A stretch of DNA of 64,000 bases from the NCBI RefSeq assembly GCF_030272615.1, contig NC_081412.1, positions 673,207,823 to 673,271,822 of the forward strand. Reading direction: 5' to 3'. Made by a program: the position numbers and the translations under genes. The notes below the pieces were generated by a model. It was not told the origin of the DNA and ran no database searches. It saw nothing but the letters and a program-made list of their open reading frames with translations. How positions within the stretch are numbered: position 1 is the first letter of the stretch; the number at the start of each line of letters is the position of its first letter. This DNA is from Cryptomeria japonica (taxonomy: Eukaryota; Streptophyta; Pinopsida; Cupressales; Cupressaceae). Shown in pieces: positions 59,102-64,000 of this stretch.

Positions 59102-62100
59102 ATGATGAAGAGGGAAGGTCCAAAGTTTAACAGGGAAAATTTCAGTATATGGAAAGATAGGATGAAGATATACATCAGAAGCATGGGTGCTCAACACTGG
59201 ATCTATGTTGATAATTCTCATGTTGCCCCTAACGGTACTCTCACTGATGACCAAAAGAGAGAGATATAGGAGAATGGGAAAGTCATGGAAGCCCTAGTTG
59301 GTAGTTTATTTGACATTGAGTTTATTGATGTCTAGGATAAGGAAAATCCCAAAGAGGTATGGGATACTCTTGAAAATATCTATGGTGGTGATGAGCATGT
59401 AAAACAGGCTAAGGAAGAAAGCCTTAGAGGGAAGTTTGAAGATATGCAAATGGTTGAAGGTGAGACCATTCAATAGTATGGAATAAGAATCAAAACCATT
59501 GTTGGAGATATCAAGAGTGCAAGTGGTAAAATAGAAGATTCCACTATGGTAAGCAAAGTCCTGAGATCCCTATTGTCAGTCTATGCAATAAGGGTTGCTG
59601 CTATTTAGGAGCTAAGATCAATAGACAAGACTAAGGTATCCCTAGACTCCATCATAGCAAAGTTGATAGCCTATGAGCTAAATAGTTTTGATGGCAGTGT
59701 TCAAAAGACTGAATCAAGTTTTAAAGCTTCTGTTGTACCATCCAAAAAAGGAAAAGAAGCTAGCACTAGTGGTGAACCAAGATAGAGAAGAGAAATGGAT
59801 GATGAGGAGATTTTGATGGCATTTGAAGCTCTCCTTGCTAGGAAACTTCCTATAGGAACCGACAAATACAAAGGTAAGCTACCTTTGAAATGCTTTTCTT
59901 GTAACCGGATAGGACATATTGTTGTAAACTGTCCTAATGGTGACAACAAGGACAAACTAGAAAGGTTCAAGAAATTCAAAATAGGAAACCGAAGAAACTA
60001 TTTTGTGGCAGTTGATGAAGGTGTCACAAATGAAGAATCAGAGGATGAAGAAAATAAAGATATTGTGTTTGTTGCTATCAAGGAAGATGTGTCAGACAAG
60101 AAGGCTCTTGTCTCCCAGTTTGATAACTCCAATGAGTGGATCATTGAGAGTGGCTATTCTCATCATATGACTCATGACCGGAGCAAGTTTCTATCCTTGG
60201 AAGAGTATGATGGTGGTGTGGTTCACTTTGGCAATGATGCACCATGCATGGTCAAAGGTAGAGGGTCCATCTCTCTAAATGGAGAGAGTAGTGCTGACAA
60301 TGTGTATTGGGTTGATGGTCTTAGACACAATCTTCTAAGTGTTGCCCAGCTGGATGAAAGTGGCCTCACTCTAGAATTAAAGAATGGAGTTTGTAGAATC
60401 AAAGTAAAGAATGGTGAATTGGTGGCCACTAGCATACAGACCAAAGGTAACCTATTTTAGCTAAATGAAAATATAAGTACATGTCTTATGGCTAAATTTG
60501 ATGATAGCTGGATATGGCATAGGAGACCCTGCCATGTAAACTTTGATAACATTGTGAAGGCTAGTAAGATCAAGGCAGTTAGAGGGTTGCCAATGCTAAG
60601 CAAACTGGATAATAACTTGTGCAGAGAGTGTCAATTGGGGAAAATATCTTCCTCAACCTTTAAAGGTAAATCTTTCACTACTGACAACTTGCTTGATCTT
60701 GTGCATATTGATCTGTGTGGTTCTATGAAAACTAGAAGTGTGCAGGATGATAGGTACTTCATGATTCTCGCTGATGACTGCTCAAGAATGATGTGGGTCA
60801 CATTCTTGAAAGACAAGTCTGAAGCCTTTGTAAAGTTCAAAGCTTTCAGAGCATTAGTGGAGAAGGAAAGCAGTAGAAGGATCAAGTGCCTGAGAATTGA
60901 TCAAGGAGGGGAATTCACTTCCGGTGAATTCAACAAGTACTTTGAAGAACATGGCATCAAGAGGAAATTGTCTGGCCCCCGGACTCCATAGCAGAATGGC
61001 CTAGCAGAGAGGAATAATTGAACTATGGTTGAAGCAGCTAGAACTATGTTGATCCAAGGAAAGGTAGCTCACACCTTTTGGAGAGAAGCAGTGAGTACTA
61101 CAATCTACATAATGAATCGGGTACTCATCAAGAAATGTAAGGATAAAACTCCTTATGAGTACTAGACTGGTAAGACACCTACGGTTAGCTACTTTAGAGT
61201 GTTTGGTAGCAAATGTTACATCAAGAGGAGTGAACACCAAAGCAAATTTGATGCAAAATGTGATGAGGGAATATTCCTAGGGTATTCCACCAAGAGAAAA
61301 CCTCTCAAGTGTTTCAACAATAGGACTCAGATAATTATGGAAAGCATCAATGTAAGAGTTGATGAAACCTCTGAGAAAACTAAGGAAATCGACAGTGAGA
61401 AAGCGGTAAACAAACCAGTTGCAACCTTCTGGGAACCAGTTGATAGCCAATTGAGTACTAGTAACAATGTTCCTACACAGGCAAATGTAGATGTTGATAC
61501 TAATGGAGATGAGGATGAAGAAGAAAAGCAAGAGGAATCTATCAAGACCATTCCTCAGTATGTCAAGCTAAATCATGATCCTAAGTAGATCATAGGAGAT
61601 AAGGATGCAGGAATATTTACAAGAAGAAAGGTCAGAGAAAACTCATGTATGATCTTTGAATTCAAGCCTAAATCATTTAGAGAGGCACATAAAGATGAAG
61701 ACTAGATCAAGGCAATGGAAGAGGAACTTGACCAGATAGAGAAAAATGGTACATGGTCCTTGGTACCTAGACCGAAGCACAAAAATGTCATTGGTACCAA
61801 ATGGGTCTTTATAAATAAGCTGAATGAGGATGGCACAGTGATTAGGAACAAAGCCAGACTGGTGTGCAAAGGATATGCCCAAGAAGAAGGAGAAGACTGT
61901 GGAGAAACCTTTGCTCCTATAGCCAGATTGGAAGGAGTTCCTATGCTTCTTGCATATGCAGCTTTTAAAGGCTTCAAAGTATATAAAATGGATGTAAAAT
62001 TTGCATTCCTAAATGGTGTACTTGAAGAGGAGGTGTATATAGAGCAACCAGATGGGTTTTCTCTATCTGAAGATAGTGACATGGTGTGTAGGCTACATAA

Positions 62101-63154
62101 AGCCTTATATGGTCTAAAGCAAGCACCTAGAGCATGGTATGAACACCTGCATTCCCATCTTGTGAAGATTAGATTTGAGAGAACAAGTGAAGATAGAAAT
62201 ATCTACTTGAAGTCTGAAGGAGATCAAATCCTGATCTATGAGGTATTTGTTGATGATATTATCTTTAGTGGAGATGACAAGATGAGTCATGAATTTGTAG
62301 ATGAGATGAAGAAAGAGTTTGAGATGTCACTCATAGGGGAGATTAAGTTCTTCATTGGACTACAGATCCAGCAGATGAAAGATGGAATCTTTATCACTCT
62401 ATCCAAGTATGTCAAAGAGGTGTTGAAGACCTTTGACATGGAAGATAGTAAACCGGTTGGTACACCGATGGTGACTGGTTGTAAACTATTCAAAGAGGAT
62501 GACTGTGCATTAGTTGATGAGAAGGAATATTGATCAATGATTGGTAAGTTGCATTATGTAGTGCATAGTAGGCCAGATATTACACATGCAGTTGGCATTA
62601 CTACAAGGTTCCAGAAAAGTCCAAGAGAATCCCACTTGGTTGTAGTCAAGTGGATTCTTAAGTATCTGAAAGGAACTATTGACTATGGGTTATGGTATCC
62701 ATACAATAATGAATTTAACCTAAAAGTGTTCATAGATGTTGATTGGGCTAGTAATGGAGATGACCGGAAGAGAACAACCGGTGGTGCATTCTTCCTTGGT
62801 GGTAGACTGGTCTCATGGATGAGTAAAAAGTAGAGTTTTATCTCTTAGGCTACAGCGGAAGCAGAGTATGTTGCATCTTTCATGAACTGCACTCAGACAA
62901 TTTGGATGAAACATGAATTGAATGGCTTCAAAGTTCCTGTATCTGAACTGGTAAGTATATTTTATGACAATACTAGTGCAATTAATATCTCCAAGAATCT
63001 GGTTTTACATTCTAGAACCAAGCACTTTGAGATTAAGAATCATTTCTTGAGGGAAAAGGTTCAGAACAAAGAGATTGCATTGGAGCATGTTTCTAGTAAG
63101 GAGCAATTAGCAGACATATTCACCAAGCCTCTCCCAAAGACTACACTTATATAA
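59102..63154 (+). pseudogene. Copia F gag-pol polyprotein, one frame with 14 premature stops
   Basis: A single frame of 1,351 codons from ATGATG at 59102 to TAA 63152, with no frameshift and 14 internal stops: 12 TAG (59267, 59333, 59474, 59606, 59783, 60458, 60989, 61163, 61586, 61703, 62831, 62846), 2 TGA (61019, 62531) and no TAA. Gag is UBN2-type; the zinc knuckle CFSCNRIGHIVVNC starts at 59891. The protease motif reads ESG rather than DSG (Glu codon at 60146), with a neighbouring Cys as Tyr. Integrase has HHCC (about 60518-60630) and DD35E (Asp at 60710 and 60899, Glu in LAERNN). RT has [12 protein letters not shown] and FVDDIIF (about 62246-62266); RNase H has IDVDWA, AEAEYVA and YDNTSAI. 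The order GAG-PR-IN-RT-RH is copia. Not translatable as it stands. Confidence 0.88.
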
Positions 63155-63432
63155 TTAAGAGGTGAATTAGGGGTACTATCCCTTTAGGAGGTGAACTAAA
63201 GGTATATGCTCCACATTAGTCATGTATTGCATAGTCAAATCTTTCTTCAAGATTGATGTGTTGAAGGATGCTACTCCTCAAGGGGAGCAACATAATCGAA
63301 TAGGGAAGCTTGTGCCTCCACTTTGGCATTGTTGTCAAAGGGGGAGAAGATGTGAAGTGGAGAAGATATCTAAAGAAATTGGGGGAGAAGATGTGAAGTG
63401 AAGAGATATCTTTGTATATTGCCATCAATGCC
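63155..63432 (+). other. Non-coding 3' segment of copia F
   Basis: Between the pol stop and the polypurine tract. It contains two purine-rich direct repeats, GGGGGAGAAGATGTGAAGTG (near 63339 and 63380), which resemble extra polypurine tracts, and the 5' arm of the inverted repeat described in the findings (63415-63430). Confidence 0.5.
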
Positions 63433-63444
63433 AAAGGGGGAGAT
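63433..63444 (+). other. Polypurine tract of copia F
   Basis: AAAGGGGGAGAT directly before TGTTGG of the 3' LTR, identical to the tract of G and B. Confidence 0.88.
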
Positions 63445-64000
63445 TGTTGGCATTATGTGAACCGGTATGAGGACATAATGATATTGTATGTTGTCATTGA
63501 TGTCAATATGTTGAAGAGGTGTGAATGGCATATGTGAGAACTGGACACTATGAACCGGCATGTGTGCCAAAGTGAAGCGATATGTTTTTTCAAGGTGAAC
63601 CGGCATATGGTTATGGGAATTGGCACATGGAAGCATTGTATGACTATCGGTTGCTAGTCTCAACTTCAGGGTTTCTGGTTTAAGTGCTTCAAGCTTGTGT
63701 GGCTCAACCGGTGACTTTGTGTGATGATTTAGCATTATAATGAAGAACAGATTAGATTGCCATGTAAGCCTATGTGCATGAAGGATCTTGTATGAGGGAG
63801 ATTATTCCTATCTACCTCAGGAATGTGTGAAGTCTGTAAAATGGTGATAATGTGTGATGGGTTATGAGCTGCCATAAAATTGGTGGAAATGGATGATGGA
63901 GAATGTCTTAAGATTAGATCAAGAACTACTGCATTTAATGCAGTGTGCTCAACGGTCAGGATTGAATCATTTGAATGCCTTAACCTAATAGGTTTAGGGT
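63445..64000 (+). repeat. 3' LTR of copia F, cut by window edge
   Basis: First 556 bp, colinear with 57500-58055. Differences by eye are few and mostly transitions. Confidence 0.88.

Larger units (their letters stand above)
48339..64000 (+). mobile_element. Ty1/copia LTR retrotransposon D, disrupted by hAT-like element, E and F
   Basis: 5' LTR 48339-49769, primer site 49772-49783 and the start of gag (49842) are present. Gag is then split by a small DNA element (50159-50989) and cut at 51078 by copia E. The rest of D, if it survives, lies right of the window, so the span given here is that of the nest. Left flanking pentamer is tggtt (48334-48338). D and E belong to the same LTR family in opposite orientations. 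Confidence 0.75.
57500..64000 (+). mobile_element. Ty1/copia LTR retrotransposon F, youngest of the right-hand nest
   Basis: 5' LTR 57500-59030, primer site, one-frame polyprotein 59102-63154, polypurine tract 63433-63444 and the first 556 bp of the 3' LTR. From the 5' LTR length the element should end about 975 bp beyond the window, followed by ggagt and the rest of the E LTR. It inserted into E, which is inside D. Both LTRs carry accggt-rich sequence and look close in sequence. Confidence 0.88.

Noticed and set aside
59102-63154. Alternative genetic code or programmed TAG readthrough in F and N
   Set aside because: Stops are scattered at family-conserved Gln, Trp and Arg positions rather than at one gag-pol boundary, and other elements in the window use normal codons; methylation decay is simpler.

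Overview
This window looks like plant nuclear DNA made almost wholly of transposable elements. Its six Ty1/copia-type elements (A, B, D, E, F and the pol-less G) have tRNA-Met-type primer sites (TGGTATCAGAGC and variants), and it holds a Ty3/gypsy element with a C-terminal chromodomain (N). LTRs are long (0.8 to 2.2 kb), nesting is up to three levels deep, and the DNA between elements is AT-rich. I found no host gene, tRNA or rRNA. A very large, repeat-rich genome such as a gymnosperm would fit, but nothing in the sequence proves the taxon.

Layout. 1-3458 (-): decayed unknown ORF (C), cut by the window edge. About 3795-4865: tandem repeats of about 128 bp. 5180-11301 (-): copia A, missing its 3' end, with a 1.1 kb terminal-inverted-repeat element in its LTR. 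11302-12617: array of a 20-bp palindrome-rich repeat. 13594-29712 (-): copia B, whose 5' LTR is split by chromovirus N (19694-28712, perfect 5-bp target duplication). 33285-39823 (+): element G, complete LTRs, target duplication, primer site and polypurine tract, but no polymerase; it carries a coiled-coil/zinc-knuckle gag-like ORF and a second long unknown ORF. 40438-40830: 33-bp minisatellite. 41663-43154: solo LTR. 44122-45960 (-): decayed Gln-rich then Pro/Asp-rich ORF. 48339 to beyond the right edge: copia D (+), hit in gag by a small hAT-like element and by copia E (-, same LTR family); the 5' LTR of E is in turn hit by copia F (+), whose 3' LTR runs off the window.

How the parts relate. 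A, B, D, E, F and G have different LTRs but share a leader motif between primer site and gag. The four with a visible 3' junction (B, E, F, G) share a polypurine tract and a short inverted repeat spanning that tract and the LTR start. G could therefore be mobilised in trans by copia elements of this kind. All coding copies are broken. In N and F the polyprotein frame is uninterrupted apart from stop codons, nearly all TAG and none TAA, which points to decay by cytosine methylation rather than indels.

Boundaries given with target duplications are firm. Domain calls rest on motifs read by eye. No database search or alignment program was used.
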